In this document: positions 40,933 to 50,618 of the stretch, one piece after another
How the letters are laid out: every line of letters starts with the position of its first letter
Position numbering within the stretch: the first letter of the stretch is position 1
From: Amycolatopsis sp. A133
Lineage (GTDB): Bacteria; Actinomycetota; Actinomycetes; Mycobacteriales; Pseudonocardiaceae
Length of the DNA: 64,000 nt
NCBI RefSeq assembly: GCF_031082405.1
Contig: NZ_JAVHJU010000034.1
Span: forward strand, 228,641 to 292,640
Direction of reading: 5' to 3'
Program-made: the position numbers and the translations under genes
Notes under the pieces: model-generated
Databases searched by the model: none
The model's input: the letters and a program-made list of their open reading frames with translations, nothing else
What the model was told of the DNA's origin: nothing

Positions 40933-41856
40933 TTATGTGCCAACGGCAATCGATGCGATTCCGCTCTGGACGGTCACTTTCGTCGAGCGCAGGGCCGAAA
41001 GCTCGGCCAGGTACCGCAGCACCCTGTCCGCTTCGTCCCCGGCGAGCGGCTCGCACTCGTTGTCGGCGGTCCGCCGGACCGGGATGAGCTCGAGCCGCGG
41101 TTCGTCGCCGAACATGCAGCCGGCCAGCAGCCCGTCCGGCCGGTCGGCGACGAGGTTGCCGAGGCTGTAGAGGATCGGCCGGCCGCGGTACACCTCGACG
41201 GCCTGGATCGTGCGCGGCCCGTGCCCGGCGACCAGGTCGGCGCCGGCGTCGATCGCCGCACGCCCGTAGGTGACCTGGTATTCGGCCAGGTCGGGCCCCG
41301 GCAGTCCCCAGTGCATCGAGACGACGACGTGGTCGTGGTCGCTCTTCGCCCGCTTGATGTCGGCCACCAGCCGGTTCAGGTGCTCGGGCAGCGGCGTGGT
41401 GCGGACGAGCGGCGGGCGGCCCGGGATCTCCGCGACGTGCGGGTCCGGCTGGTACGCCGTCGTCGCAAACGCTTGCGCGACCGCCGGGAACTCCGGCTGC
41501 CCGGCGAACGGGCGGCGGAGTGACGTGTAGGCGAGGAATGCGACCTCCCGGCGGGATCGCTCGACCACCGCGGGCGCGTGCGCGGCGTCGAGGTTCGCGC
41601 CCGCGCCGCAGTACACGATCCCGGCGTGCTCGAGGACCGCGAGGCTCGCCGGCGGGTGGGGCGCGTCGTTGGCGACCGAGACCACGTCGATACCGGCTGA
41701 CGTCAGAGCTTCGGCCATCGCCGCGTCCAGGGGCCCTTCGAGGTTCGCGAACCGGAGGTCGGCGCCTTCGAACAGCGGTTTCAGCCGGTCGAACGCGGTC
41801 GAGGGAGTAGTGCGGCCGTGGAGGTTGACGTCTCCACCGAGGACGAGCGTGATCAC
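40933..41856 (-). CDS. CapA-like metallophosphatase family protein
   Basis: 307 residues from GTG 41856. LVLGGDVNLHG, RFANLEGPL, VVSVANDAPH (canonical N-x-H replaced by ND-A-P-H), VVVSMHWGLPG and GHGPRTIQAVEVYRGRPILY follow the poly-gamma-glutamate CapA fold, a calcineurin-like phosphatase. No signal peptide is seen, so it is cytoplasmic and probably not a capsule enzyme. Divergent from the ExeM-type nuclease across 126 bases. Confidence 0.87.
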   Translation of the reverse strand: MITLVLGGDVNLHGRTTPSTAFDRLKPLFEGADLRFANLEGPLDAAMAEALTSAGIDVVSVANDAPHPPASLAVLEHAGIVYCGAGANLDAAHAPAVVERSRREVAFLAYTSLRRPFAGQPEFPAVAQAFATTAYQPDPHVAEIPGRPPLVRTTPLPEHLNRLVADIKRAKSDHDHVVVSMHWGLPGPDLAEYQVTYGRAAIDAGADLVAGHGPRTIQAVEVYRGRPILYSLGNLVADRPDGLLAGCMFGDEPRLELIPVRRTADNECEPLAGDEADRVLRYLAELSALRSTKVTVQSGIASIAVGT

Positions 41857-41982
41857 GAAACCTGCTCTGCCGATTGAGTGACGACGAAAGTAGTTGTTAC
41901 CAATCGTTGCATCTTTGTCTTCCTCCTCCTCACTTGTTCGGGGGACTATGCCACGACTGTTCAAGCACAAAGGGGACTCAGG

Positions 41983-44448
41983 GTGACCAAGACCCACAGA
42001 TCCAAGGCCGCCTTCACGGTGGCCGTCGCCTCGGGCCTGGTGCTCGGCGGCGTGGCCGCACCGGCCGCGCTCGCCGCACCCAGCGCCGACGCGGTCATCG
42101 CCGAGGTCTACGGCGGTGGCGGCAACTCCGGCGCGACGCTCACCAGCGACTTCGTCGAGCTCGCCAACCGCGGCGTGGCCGCCGCGAGCCTGGCCGGCTT
42201 CAGCGTCCAGTACCTGCCCGGTTCGGCGAGCCCGTCGAGCGCCTGGCAGGTGACGCCGCTGGCCGGCAGCGTCGCGCCGGGCGGGCGCTACCTCGTGGCC
42301 GAGAGCAAGGGCTCCGGCGGCACGGTCGCGCTGCCCACCCCGGACGCGACCGGCTCGATCGCGCTGTCGGCCACCGCCGGGACGATCGCCCTCGTCTCCG
42401 GCACCACCGCGCTGACCTGCAAGACCGCCGCCGACTGCGCTGCCGATCCCCGGATCAAGGACCTCGCCGGGTTCGGCACGGCGACCGTGCGCGAGGGCAC
42501 CCCGGCCGCGGCGCCGTCGAACACGACGTCCGTCGCGCGCGGCACGGCGCTCGCCGACACCGACGACAACGCCGCCGACTTCACCGCCGGTGAGCCGACC
42601 CCGGCCAACGCCGCGGGCGAGTCGACCGGCGGGGACCCCGGCCCGGCGCCGACCCCGGCGAAGATTCACGACATCCAGGGCACCACGCGCATTTCGCCCT
42701 TCAAGGACAAGAAGGTCTCCGGTGTCACCGGTGTCGTCACCGCGACCCGGACGTTCGGTTCGACGCGTGGCTTCTGGCTCACCGACCCGAACGCCGACGC
42801 CGACCCGCGCACCAGCGAGGGGCTGTTCGTCTTCACCGGCTCGGCGAGCCCGGCCGTCGCGATCGGCGACGCGGTGACCGCGACCGGCACCGTCCGCGAG
42901 TTCTACCCGGACACGCCGGCGACGTCGCCGTACCAGTCGCTGACCGAGCTGTCGAGTGCACAGTGGACGGTCGATTCGCACGGGAACGCCCTCCCGGCGC
43001 CGACGGTGCTCAACCCGGACACCGTGCCGACGACGTACGCGCCGTCGCCCGGCGGGAACATCGAGCCGCTCACCCTGGAGCCGTCGAGGTACGCGCTGGA
43101 CTTCTGGGAGGCGCACGAGAGCGAAATCGTTTTGGTCAGCGACGCCCGGGTCGTCGGCCCGACGAACTCGCACGACGAGCTGTACGTGACGACCAAGCCG
43201 GACCAGCACCGGTCCGTGCGCGGCGGCACCGTCTACCTCGGCTACGACCAGCTGAACAGCGGGGTCCTGAAGGTCCAGTCGCTGATCCCGTTCGCCGAGC
43301 GGTCCTTCCCGAAGCTCAACGTCGGTGACGTGCTGACCGGCACCACGTCGGGCCCGGTCGAGTACGACGACTTCGGTGGCTACACGCTGTTCGCCAGCGT
43401 GCTCGGCACCGAAAAGGACAACGGGCTGCAGGGCGAAACCACGCGCAAGCAGCGTTCCGGCGAGCTTTCGGTCGCGACGTACAACGTCGAGAACCTGTCC
43501 CCGGTGGACACCCAGGCGAAGTTCGACCGGCTCGCCGACGCGATCGTGACGCACCTCGCGACGCCGGACATCGTGAACCTGGAGGAGATCCAGGACGACA
43601 ACGGCCCGGCGAACGACAGCGTGGTCACCGCCGGCCAGACGCTGCAGAAGTTCGCCGACGCGATCGTCGCGAAGGGCGGCCCGCGCTACGAGTGGCGCGA
43701 GATCGACCCGGTCGACGACGCCGACGGCGGCCAGCCGGGCGGCAACATCCGCGTGGCGTTCCTGTTCAACCCGGCTCGCGTGTCCTTTGTGGATCGTCCG
43801 GGTGGGACGCCGACGACGGCCGTCGGCGTGGTGCGCGAGCACGGCAAGGCGCACCTGACGGCGTCGCCGGGCCGCGTCGACCCGGCGAACGAAGCCTGGG
43901 AGAACAGCCGCAAGCCCCTCGCCGGCGAGTTCGTGTTCAAGGGCCGCACGGTGTTCGTCATCGCCAACCACTTCAACTCCAAGGGCGGCGACCAGCCGAC
44001 GCACGGCCGGTTCCAGCCGCCGTCGCGCAGTTCCGAGGTGCAGCGGGCGAAGCAGGCCACGGTGCTGCGCGGGTTCGTCGATGCGTTGCTGGCGGCCGAT
44101 CGCACCGCGAACATCGTCGTGGCGGGCGACCTGAACGACTACCCGTTCTCACCGGCCGTCCAGACGCTCACCGCCGGTGGCGCGCTGAAGGACCTGATCG
44201 CGTCGGTGCCCGAAGCCGAGCGGTACAGCTACGTTTTCGAGGGCCAGTCGCAGGTGCTGGACCACATCCTGGCGTCGAAGGCGCCGCGCGGGGTCGACTA
44301 CGACGTCGTCCACATCAACGCGGAGTTCGCCGACCAGGCCAGCGACCACGACCCGCAGGTGGTCCGGTTCCGGCCGGGCGCGGGCAACGCGGTCCTGGAC
44401 GGGATCAACGACCTGCTCGACTACCTCGAGCAGCTCTGCGGGAAGTAG
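41983..44448 (+). CDS. ExeM/NucH-type extracellular endonuclease
   Basis: 821 residues from GTG 41983. A Sec signal (AAFTVAVASGLVLGGVAAPA) precedes a lamin-tail-like domain (VIAEVYGGGGNSGATLTSDF), an OB-fold segment (IHDIQGTTRISPFKDKKVSG) and, from about residue 490, an endonuclease/exonuclease/phosphatase domain: VATYNVENLSP, VNLEEIQDDNG, VIANHFNSKGGD, VVAGDLNDYPF and ASDHDPQV contain the metal and catalytic His/Asp residues. It degrades DNA outside the cell for nutrient uptake or biofilm turnover. The AAAGGGGAC SD supports the start. A strong terminator follows. Confidence 0.93.
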   Translation: MTKTHRSKAAFTVAVASGLVLGGVAAPAALAAPSADAVIAEVYGGGGNSGATLTSDFVELANRGVAAASLAGFSVQYLPGSASPSSAWQVTPLAGSVAPGGRYLVAESKGSGGTVALPTPDATGSIALSATAGTIALVSGTTALTCKTAADCAADPRIKDLAGFGTATVREGTPAAAPSNTTSVARGTALADTDDNAADFTAGEPTPANAAGESTGGDPGPAPTPAKIHDIQGTTRISPFKDKKVSGVTGVVTATRTFGSTRGFWLTDPNADADPRTSEGLFVFTGSASPAVAIGDAVTATGTVREFYPDTPATSPYQSLTELSSAQWTVDSHGNALPAPTVLNPDTVPTTYAPSPGGNIEPLTLEPSRYALDFWEAHESEIVLVSDARVVGPTNSHDELYVTTKPDQHRSVRGGTVYLGYDQLNSGVLKVQSLIPFAERSFPKLNVGDVLTGTTSGPVEYDDFGGYTLFASVLGTEKDNGLQGETTRKQRSGELSVATYNVENLSPVDTQAKFDRLADAIVTHLATPDIVNLEEIQDDNGPANDSVVTAGQTLQKFADAIVAKGGPRYEWREIDPVDDADGGQPGGNIRVAFLFNPARVSFVDRPGGTPTTAVGVVREHGKAHLTASPGRVDPANEAWENSRKPLAGEFVFKGRTVFVIANHFNSKGGDQPTHGRFQPPSRSSEVQRAKQATVLRGFVDALLAADRTANIVVAGDLNDYPFSPAVQTLTAGGALKDLIASVPEAERYSYVFEGQSQVLDHILASKAPRGVDYDVVHINAEFADQASDHDPQVVRFRPGAGNAVLDGINDLLDYLEQLCGK

Positions 44449-44462
44449 TTCTTGTTGCGGGA

Positions 44463-44501
44463 AGGCCACTTCCGGGCACCTGGCCCGGAAGTGGCCTTTT
44501 T
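44463..44501 (+). terminator. Strong intrinsic terminator after nuclease gene
   Basis: AGGCCACTTCCGGG and CCCGGAAGTGGCCT form a perfect 14-pair stem with a seven-base loop, followed by TTTTTGTG. It is the clearest rho-independent terminator in the window. Confidence 0.92.
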
Positions 44502-44585
44502 GTGTGCACCCCTTCGGGTGACGAGGAAACCGCGGAGCGTTGACGGCCGTCCTACGGTGGACGGGACCACAAGGGGAGGGGTGGC

Positions 44586-45080
44586 GTGGACGGCTACGCG
44601 GTGAAGGTCGACGAGCTGGGCAAGCTCATCGACGACCTCGGCACGGCGGCGGACCGCATGACCGAGGCCAACAAGAAGCTCGCCGGCGGCGGGGCGTTCG
44701 GCTCGCTGGGGACGGCGGAGCTGGGCCAGGCCGGGATCGAGTTCGAGGAGGCCTGGGGGTTCGGGATCGGCCGGCTGGGCGAGGCGGCTTCGGGGGTGAC
44801 GGAGCGGCTGAAGGTGGCGAAGCGGAAGTACGAGCAGATCGAGGCCCAGTTCGGGGGTGAGCTGGGGAAGTTCGGCTCGGCGGTGCTGGGAGACGGTCCC
44901 GCCGGTGGTGATCCCACGGGTGGGGTGAAGGGGGACCACCCGCGGATCGGGCCGCCGGCCGGCGGCCCGGTCGGTGACGAAGTGCCGGGTATCGGTGGCC
45001 TCGCCGATCCGGGCGAGGGGCCGGTCGGCGGCGGCGCGACCGGCGGCATCACCGATCTCCTGAACGGCCTCGACCGATGA
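44586..45080 (+). CDS. WXG100-like protein, first gene of type VII-like module
   Basis: 164 residues from GTG 44586, preceded by AGGGGAGGGGTGGC. The N-terminal about 95 residues are two helices (AVKVDELGKLIDDLGTAADR; EEAWGFGIGRLGEAASGVTE) of the WXG100/ESX hairpin type, with W followed by GFG at the turn. The C-terminal about 65 residues are disordered, Gly/Pro-rich. It is probably secreted with, or a partner for, the coupled 393-residue protein (overlap ATGA). Confidence 0.75.
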   Translation: MDGYAVKVDELGKLIDDLGTAADRMTEANKKLAGGGAFGSLGTAELGQAGIEFEEAWGFGIGRLGEAASGVTERLKVAKRKYEQIEAQFGGELGKFGSAVLGDGPAGGDPTGGVKGDHPRIGPPAGGPVGDEVPGIGGLADPGEGPVGGGATGGITDLLNGLDR

Positions 45081-46258
45081 GCGCCCGCGACTTCCCGGCC
45101 CTGGGCTTCGACCCGGCGCCCGGCGACCTCGACGGCGTCACCGACCTGGCCGGCAAGTACCGCGCGGTGGGCGACGACCTGACCGAAGCCGACGATTCGC
45201 TCCGCCGGATCGTCCGGAAGCAGGGCGTCTGGCAGGGCGAGGCGAGCGAAGCGTTCGCCCGGCGCGTCGGCCCGCTGCCGGAGTACCTCGACGACGCCGC
45301 CAAGTCGATGAGCCGCGCCGCCGATGCGCTCGAAGGTTGGGCCCAGAACCTCGGTGACCTGCAGAAACGCGCATCCGAGCTCGAAGCGCGCGCGGAAGCG
45401 GCGGCCCGGGCGGCCGAGCAGGCGCGGGCGAACCCGGACCTGGCGCTGGCCAACCGGACGTTTCCGGACCAGCAGTCCCTGCAGATCGCCCAGCGCCTGC
45501 TCGACAACGCCGGTCAGCAGCTCCAGGCCGCGATCGACGGCTGCCAGAACGTCCAAGACGCGGCGAAGCAGCTTCAGCTGGAGCACACGGACGCCGCGGC
45601 CAAGGTCGCCGAACAGCTGCGGAAAGCGAAGGAGCTGGCCCCGGACGAGCCGGACGTCCTCGACAAGCTCGGCGACGCGGTCGGCGGGGCACTTGTCGAC
45701 TTGTCGAACACCCTCGCGGACGGGGTCGACGAGGCGTGGAACTTCGTCCAGGACCACGCGGAGGTGATCTCCAAGGTCTCGGACGTGACGGGCGACCTCG
45801 GCAACGCCCTCGGCGTGCTGGGTGACTTCCTGCCGGAGCCGGCCGGAACGGTCGTCGGCGCGGTGGCCGGCGAGCTGGGGCTCGCCGCGCTGGCGGGGCA
45901 CGGGGTCGCCGCCGGCGCGGGAGCCGACGTGGCGCTCGAGACGCTGGTCTTCGACGGGGCAGGCGTCGTGACCACGCTGCTCGGCCTCGTGCCGGGGGCG
46001 CCGGACTGGGCCATCAAGGGGGCGACCTACGGCTTGCTCCGCGAGCAGGAACTCGGTGAACTCTTCGGCGGCGGCAACTTCGAAAGCCCGCTGGACGACT
46101 TCAAGAACTACTGGGTGCCGAAGAGCGCCGATCAACTCGCCGCCGCCGGGATCTCCTGGGCCGGGGTGGCGTATTGGAACGCGGCCGATGCCGGGATGCA
46201 GGCCGACAACGCGCCGGAGCGCCGACGTCAGCGGGCGGAAGACGAGGTGTGGAACTGA
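45077..46258 (+). CDS. Putative T7SS-secreted protein with N-terminal WXG/LXG-like domain
   Basis: 393 residues. The first about 190 residues are a long helical hairpin with KQGVWQGEASEAFARRVG at the turn, as in the T7SS signal domain of WXG/LXG effectors. A middle coiled region and a Gly/Ala-rich hydrophobic stretch (about residues 240-310) resemble effector hinge or membrane-active segments. The C-terminal part (FKNYWVPKSADQLAAAG) shows no toxin motif I recognise. It is followed by a gene overlapping by one base, which could encode a chaperone or immunity factor. Confidence 0.72.
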   Translation: MSARDFPALGFDPAPGDLDGVTDLAGKYRAVGDDLTEADDSLRRIVRKQGVWQGEASEAFARRVGPLPEYLDDAAKSMSRAADALEGWAQNLGDLQKRASELEARAEAAARAAEQARANPDLALANRTFPDQQSLQIAQRLLDNAGQQLQAAIDGCQNVQDAAKQLQLEHTDAAAKVAEQLRKAKELAPDEPDVLDKLGDAVGGALVDLSNTLADGVDEAWNFVQDHAEVISKVSDVTGDLGNALGVLGDFLPEPAGTVVGAVAGELGLAALAGHGVAAGAGADVALETLVFDGAGVVTTLLGLVPGAPDWAIKGATYGLLREQELGELFGGGNFESPLDDFKNYWVPKSADQLAAAGISWAGVAYWNAADAGMQADNAPERRRQRAEDEVWN

Positions 46259-46827
46259 TGCCTCTGGAAATCGACCTGCCGCCCGGGTTCGCCGGCCTGC
46301 CGGTGGGCAGCGACGACAAGCTCAACCGCAGGCAGGCCTGGATGGTGGCCGAAAATCCGGCGTCCGGGATCAGCGTCGAACAGTTCGGCAGCTACCTGCT
46401 GGCCTTGATCCCGACCATGCAGGCCAACGGCATCCGCGTGTTCGGCAAGTTCGCCGTCGGGCCTCGAGAGGGTGATGTCGCGACCCTGACGCTCGGCGTC
46501 GCACAGTGGCCGGACACAGCACCCGGCAACCGCGATGCGGTGGTGGCGGCGATGGCCGAGGAGTACCGCGGCCGCCACCAGCACGCGGTGGTCCAGCCGG
46601 TGCGCCTCCCGATCGGCCCGGCCGTCGTCGCCATCAGCGGGGGCGAATTCCGCCTGCCCGAACGGGACGTGCGGACGCAGATCAAGGCGGAGTACCAGAT
46701 CCCCTTGCCGGACGGCCGGTCCGTGGTGATCCTGTCGGTGGTAGCGGAGTCGGAAGACGCATGGCCGGCGATCGCCGAAGCGACGGCGAGGGTGGCCTGG
46801 AGCCTCCGGGCCGGGGAGGCCGCATGA
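46258..46827 (+). CDS. Protein of unknown function in type VII-like module
   Basis: 189 residues, mixed alpha/beta, no signal peptide: QAWMVAENPASGISVEQFGS, RVFGKFAVGPREGDVATLTL, VQPVRLPIGPAVVAISGGEF and AEYQIPLPDGRSVVILSVVA. By position it could be an EspG-like chaperone or an immunity protein for the 393-residue protein. TGATG couples it to the upstream gene. Confidence 0.7.
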   Translation: MPLEIDLPPGFAGLPVGSDDKLNRRQAWMVAENPASGISVEQFGSYLLALIPTMQANGIRVFGKFAVGPREGDVATLTLGVAQWPDTAPGNRDAVVAAMAEEYRGRHQHAVVQPVRLPIGPAVVAISGGEFRLPERDVRTQIKAEYQIPLPDGRSVVILSVVAESEDAWPAIAEATARVAWSLRAGEAA

Positions 46828-47207
46828 GCGACAACGCGCAGCTCATCGAGGAAATGCGCTGGCAGCTCAAGCAGATCGAAGACCGCAAGGCCGAAAACCG
46901 GCGCCTCCTGGCCGGGATCGCCGGGAGCGGCCACACGACTGTCGTCTCGCCGGATCGGAGCGTCACCGTGCTCGCCGGGCCCGATGGGCTCGTCAGCGAA
47001 GTGCGGCTTGCGCCCGACGCCATGCGGTTCGACGCCGTCACGCTCAGCCGGACCATCACCGCGGCCATCCGGGAGGCCGTGGCCGCCGCAAGACCGCCGG
47101 CGCCGCCCCAGCAAGCACCGGCGCCGCGCCCAGCACCGGCGCCGCCGCAGCGCCGGCCGGCCCCCGCGGACGACGACGATCCCTACGACACCGTGTTCGA
47201 CGTCTAA
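46824..47207 (+). CDS. YbaB/EbfC-family protein in type VII-like module
   Basis: 127 residues. A helical start (LIEEMRWQLKQIEDRKAENR) and a strand-rich core (TVVSPDRSVTVLAGPDGLVS, EVRLAPDAM) with a following helix match the YbaB/EbfC fold; a Pro/Ala-rich tail ends in DDDDPYDTVFDV. YbaB-like proteins near ESX loci (EspL-like) stabilise secreted partners or bind DNA. Overlaps the upstream gene by ATGA and the convergent helical gene by 4 bases. Confidence 0.8.
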   Translation: MSDNAQLIEEMRWQLKQIEDRKAENRRLLAGIAGSGHTTVVSPDRSVTVLAGPDGLVSEVRLAPDAMRFDAVTLSRTITAAIREAVAAARPPAPPQQAPAPRPAPAPPQRRPAPADDDDPYDTVFDV

Positions 47208-47611
47208 ACCGGGGGCGGCTGGTCCCCGCGCTTCGCCGCCGCTCGCTTGGCCCGCCACCCCAGCGCCAGCACCGCCTGCACCAGCTCCTGGTAGCTCGGC
47301 TTGACCTCCTCGAGGTACCGCTCCAGGTAGGCCGCGCGCGCGGTGGGGACCGGGCGTGGTTCGTCGCCCGGGGCGAGCCACAGCAGGCCCTGGATGTTGT
47401 GCAGCGCCATCTTCCACCAGCGCGTCGCCCGCTCGGCCGCCCGCGCCTCGCGGTCGGCCGCCACCTCGATCGCGGTCTGGGCGGCCTCGATCTCCGTTTC
47501 CAGGGCTTCCGCGCGGGCCAGCTCCCACGACCGCAGGTTCTCCGCCGAACCCCGGGAGAGGGCGATGATCTCCTTGTACCGCATGGCCGCGGTGGCACCG
47601 TCGTCGGTCAT
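47204..47611 (-). CDS. Helical protein coupled to the FtsK-like ATPase gene
   Basis: 135 residues, predicted mostly helical: SAENLRSWELARAEALETEI with a coiled coil up to about residue 70, then RWWKMALHNIQGLLWLAPGD and a basic C-terminus. ATG overlaps the ATPase stop. I recognise no family. It may be an adaptor of the ATPase. Confidence 0.7.
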   Translation of the reverse strand: MTDDGATAAMRYKEIIALSRGSAENLRSWELARAEALETEIEAAQTAIEVAADREARAAERATRWWKMALHNIQGLLWLAPGDEPRPVPTARAAYLERYLEEVKPSYQELVQAVLALGWRAKRAAAKRGDQPPPV

Positions 47612-50334
47612 CGGTCGTTCTCCGGACGCTGGAACGGGATGATCACTTCGGGCGCACCGTGGGTGGTGCGGTCGAAGAACAACGCGCGGCCCGGCCGCGG
47701 CGACCAGTGCACGACCTGGCCCGCCGCGAACGGCGACAGTTCGTTGCCCTGGACGTCGAGCGCCGCCCACGTGCCGATGTCGTCGGTGCCGGCGAAGCCC
47801 AGCGTGTCCTTGAGCCGGGCGATGCTGCGCCACCAGCCGATCGTGTGGATGCCGTGACCCGGCCCCTGTTTGAGCACCATCCGCAGGTGGTCGAGGCCGC
47901 TCTTCAGCTGCCCGACCGCTTTGGCCTCCAGCGACGGCAGGGCCGCGTCGACGCCGTACAGCAGCAGCACCTTCGCGCCGCCGGACATGGAGCCGGTCAT
48001 CGACTCGAGGACGCCGGTCAGGTCCTCCACCAGCGTCGCGGGGTGGTCTCCACGCAATCGCTCGGTCAGCTCCAACGCTGCGTCGGCGCACGCCTCGATC
48101 GGGCAGTGCAGGATGAACTCGACTTCGCCCGGTTCGTACTGCCGGGACAGCGACCGCGCCGCGGAGTCCATGATGGACAGCGCCTCGGCGGTCGCCGAGC
48201 CGAGCACCGCGACGTTGCGGCCCGGCGCCCGCGGCAGGTCGGCCCCGCACGCCGTCTCGGTCACGTCGATCGACTGGCCGAGCAGGGCCCGCGGCTTCGA
48301 GTTCGGCTTGAGGTCGAGGTAGGCGGGGAACCGTTCCAGGATCGGCGAATGCGCGCCGTCGAACAGCCGCGGCCGCGGGAAGCGGCCCGCGTACTCCTCC
48401 CACAGCCGGTGCTGCAGCCGGACGAAGACGTTCTTGCTGCTCGCGTCCGGGATGTGGGCCAGCTGGTTGCCGTGCGCGACGCCGGAGTCGTGGTTGATCA
48501 CGGCGTGCCACTTCGGCGCCGACACCGCCGCGTTGTTCGTTTCGGCCAGCACGCGCCGCGCCTTCGGCATCGCGATCCGCAGCGTGCACTGCTCGAACAC
48601 CGCCGGCTTGCCCCAAAAAGCCTCGATGCCGGCGACGTCCTGGCTGGCCAGCACCAGGTGGATGCCCTGCGACCGGCCGCGCCGCGCGATGTCCTCGAGC
48701 AGCTGCGTCGCCGTGGCGGTCACCTGGTCGCGGCCGGCGAACAGGTACTGGAACTCGTCGATCACCGCGACGATCCGCGGCCAGTGCCCGCCCGGATCGG
48801 CTTCGCGCAGGTCGGCGAGGTTCGTGACCTCGTGTTCCTTCGCGGCCGCGGACCGGCGGCGCAGCTCGTCGGCCAGGAACCGCAGCAGCGCCAAGCCGAA
48901 CTCGCGGTCGGTGTTGACGTTGACGCCGACGAGCCGCGCGTGCGGCAGCCAGCTCGCGTCCTTCCGGCCCGGCGCCAGCCCGGCGAACGAGACGCCTTCC
49001 TTGAAGTCCAGCAGGTACAGCGCCAGCTCTTCCGGGGTGTACCTGGCCGCGAGGCTGCCGAGCAGCGCGTAGAGGAAGTTCGTCTTGCCCGAACCGGACG
49101 GGCCGCCGATCAGGGCGTGCGGGCTCGCGTCGCCGATCACGACCTCGACCGGCTCGCCTTCGAAGAACCCGACCGGGGCCCGCAGTTCCCGCGCCGAGTT
49201 CTCCTGGCCGAGCTCCGCCGGCAGGAGGTCGTCGAACGACCGCGGCCCGCCCTGCTTGGCGATCAGCGCCTTGGCGATCTTGTCGACGGCGCGGATCACC
49301 TGCGCGGACGGCATCGCGGCCTCGAGGTCGGCGACCAGGTCGGTGCCGGTCATGCTGCTGATCGCGTGCCGGTCGTCGAGCAGGCTGAGTGTCTCGACGG
49401 GTGCGCTCACCGCGGTCGGCACGTCGACCATGATCAGGCAGATGCCCGCGGCCAGCGCACCGCTCGCGACGCGCTTGAGGTCGCGGGCGCGTTCGGGTTC
49501 GAGGGTTTCGCCGTTGCCGTAGAGCACGACGATGCGGTACGGCTCGCCCCGCTGCCCGGTCTCCTTCCGCATTTCCCGCAGCGACGTGAACCCGGCGGAC
49601 ATGCAGCTGGCGTGGATGCGGCGGATGTGCCCGGCCAGCTCGTCGAGGAGGTCCTCGAGACGGCCCGGGTCGTAGAGCGAAAGCGCGCTGGTGTGGCTGA
49701 GCGGGTAGAGGTCGGGCAGGATCGCGGTCAGCTGCCCGATGTCCCACAGGTGCACCCGCACGGCGCCGGGCTCGAACGTCGAAAGCACGCGGACCAGCAG
49801 GTTCTGCACGATGCCGTCGATCGCGGACCGCGTCTTGGGCGCCGACGTGATGGCCAGGTGCGACTCGTCGAGCAACGGGATGGCGACGTCGAACGTGCGG
49901 GTGGCGTCGCCGCCGGCGGCCGTGGCGGTGCCGACGCGCCACAGCCCGGGCGAGGTCAGGCCGGGGTTGTGCCCGACCGTGCCGAGCCAGTCGCCCGGCG
50001 GCAGCCCGGCGGGGCCGGGTGCGTTCTGCGCGACGAGTTCCCGCAGCGTGGCCGGGCCCTGGCTCCAGTCGGTGTAGAAAGCGCTTCGCACGCTGCCGAG
50101 CGCGCCGAACACCTCGTGCGCGGCCGGGTGGCGGGACCATTCGTGCTGCTGCTCGGCACTGGCGTGGTTCATGCCGACCTTGACGATCTCCTGCTCCAAC
50201 CGGAGCTTCGCGAGGTCGGCCTCCGCGGCTTGGCGCGCGCCGGCGGCCGCACCCAGCACCAGCCCGATCTGATGGCGGACGCGGTCGAGTGCGGTTTCGA
50301 CGCGGTTGCGTTGCTCGGCTGCTTTGTTGGCCAT
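47608..50334 (-). CDS. Soluble FtsK/SpoIIIE (EccC-like) multi-domain ATPase
   Basis: 908 residues from ATG 50334 (GGGGA upstream). N-terminal coiled coil (about 1-70) without any membrane helix; a first ATPase-like domain with a degenerate loop (ITSAPKTRSAIDG near residue 160); a canonical FtsK/SpoIIIE domain with Walker A IGGPSGSGKTNFLYAL (about 410) and Walker B RIVAVIDEFQYLF (about 520); and a third degenerate domain (NVAVLGSATAEALSIM). The three-domain order recalls EccC of type VII secretion, but the membrane anchor is missing. It is in an operon with two small paralogous helical proteins and a helical adaptor. Function unknown: substrate extrusion, DNA or protein remodelling are all possible. 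Confidence 0.88.
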   Translation of the reverse strand: MANKAAEQRNRVETALDRVRHQIGLVLGAAAGARQAAEADLAKLRLEQEIVKVGMNHASAEQQHEWSRHPAAHEVFGALGSVRSAFYTDWSQGPATLRELVAQNAPGPAGLPPGDWLGTVGHNPGLTSPGLWRVGTATAAGGDATRTFDVAIPLLDESHLAITSAPKTRSAIDGIVQNLLVRVLSTFEPGAVRVHLWDIGQLTAILPDLYPLSHTSALSLYDPGRLEDLLDELAGHIRRIHASCMSAGFTSLREMRKETGQRGEPYRIVVLYGNGETLEPERARDLKRVASGALAAGICLIMVDVPTAVSAPVETLSLLDDRHAISSMTGTDLVADLEAAMPSAQVIRAVDKIAKALIAKQGGPRSFDDLLPAELGQENSARELRAPVGFFEGEPVEVVIGDASPHALIGGPSGSGKTNFLYALLGSLAARYTPEELALYLLDFKEGVSFAGLAPGRKDASWLPHARLVGVNVNTDREFGLALLRFLADELRRRSAAAKEHEVTNLADLREADPGGHWPRIVAVIDEFQYLFAGRDQVTATATQLLEDIARRGRSQGIHLVLASQDVAGIEAFWGKPAVFEQCTLRIAMPKARRVLAETNNAAVSAPKWHAVINHDSGVAHGNQLAHIPDASSKNVFVRLQHRLWEEYAGRFPRPRLFDGAHSPILERFPAYLDLKPNSKPRALLGQSIDVTETACGADLPRAPGRNVAVLGSATAEALSIMDSAARSLSRQYEPGEVEFILHCPIEACADAALELTERLRGDHPATLVEDLTGVLESMTGSMSGGAKVLLLYGVDAALPSLEAKAVGQLKSGLDHLRMVLKQGPGHGIHTIGWWRSIARLKDTLGFAGTDDIGTWAALDVQGNELSPFAAGQVVHWSPRPGRALFFDRTTHGAPEVIIPFQRPENDR

Positions 50335-50368
50335 CGGCGTCCCCAAGAAAAGGTGTCCCCTACAAGGA

Positions 50369-50614
50369 TTACAGGCGCGACCGGTATCCGCTCACCAGAT
50401 CCTCGGCGGCGTGCAGCCGGACGAGGAGCTGGTCCAGCCCCTCGCCGGCCTGTGCGTACTGCGAAGGAAGCCAGGGATCGGCCTTGGCCTGGGCATCCAC
50501 GAGAGCTTGCCGGGCTTCCCCGAGCAGGCTTGTGGCCCGTTCGGAGTGGGCCCGCGCGTCAGCGAGCCCGGTCACGGCAGCGGTGAGCAGCTGGTGGAGT
50601 TCGGCGAGCGTCAT
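50369..50614 (-). CDS. Small helical protein, DUF6244-like, copy 2
   Basis: 81 residues, two amphipathic helices (LAELHQLLTAAVTGLADARA; LDQLLVRLHAAEDLVSGYRS). It resembles the neighbouring 86-residue protein in size and C-terminal YxxRL ending, so the pair are paralogues. I recall this type as DUF6244, unverified. It lies 34 bases upstream of the ATPase ATG. It may be a WXG-like small substrate or adaptor. Confidence 0.7.
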   Translation of the reverse strand: MTLAELHQLLTAAVTGLADARAHSERATSLLGEARQALVDAQAKADPWLPSQYAQAGEGLDQLLVRLHAAEDLVSGYRSRL

Positions 50615-50618
50615 CCGG

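Noticed and set aside
41857..44004. Upstream extension of the CapA-like gene opposite the nuclease
   Set aside because: The family begins at LVLGGDVN; the extension is the low-complexity shadow of the nuclease gene.
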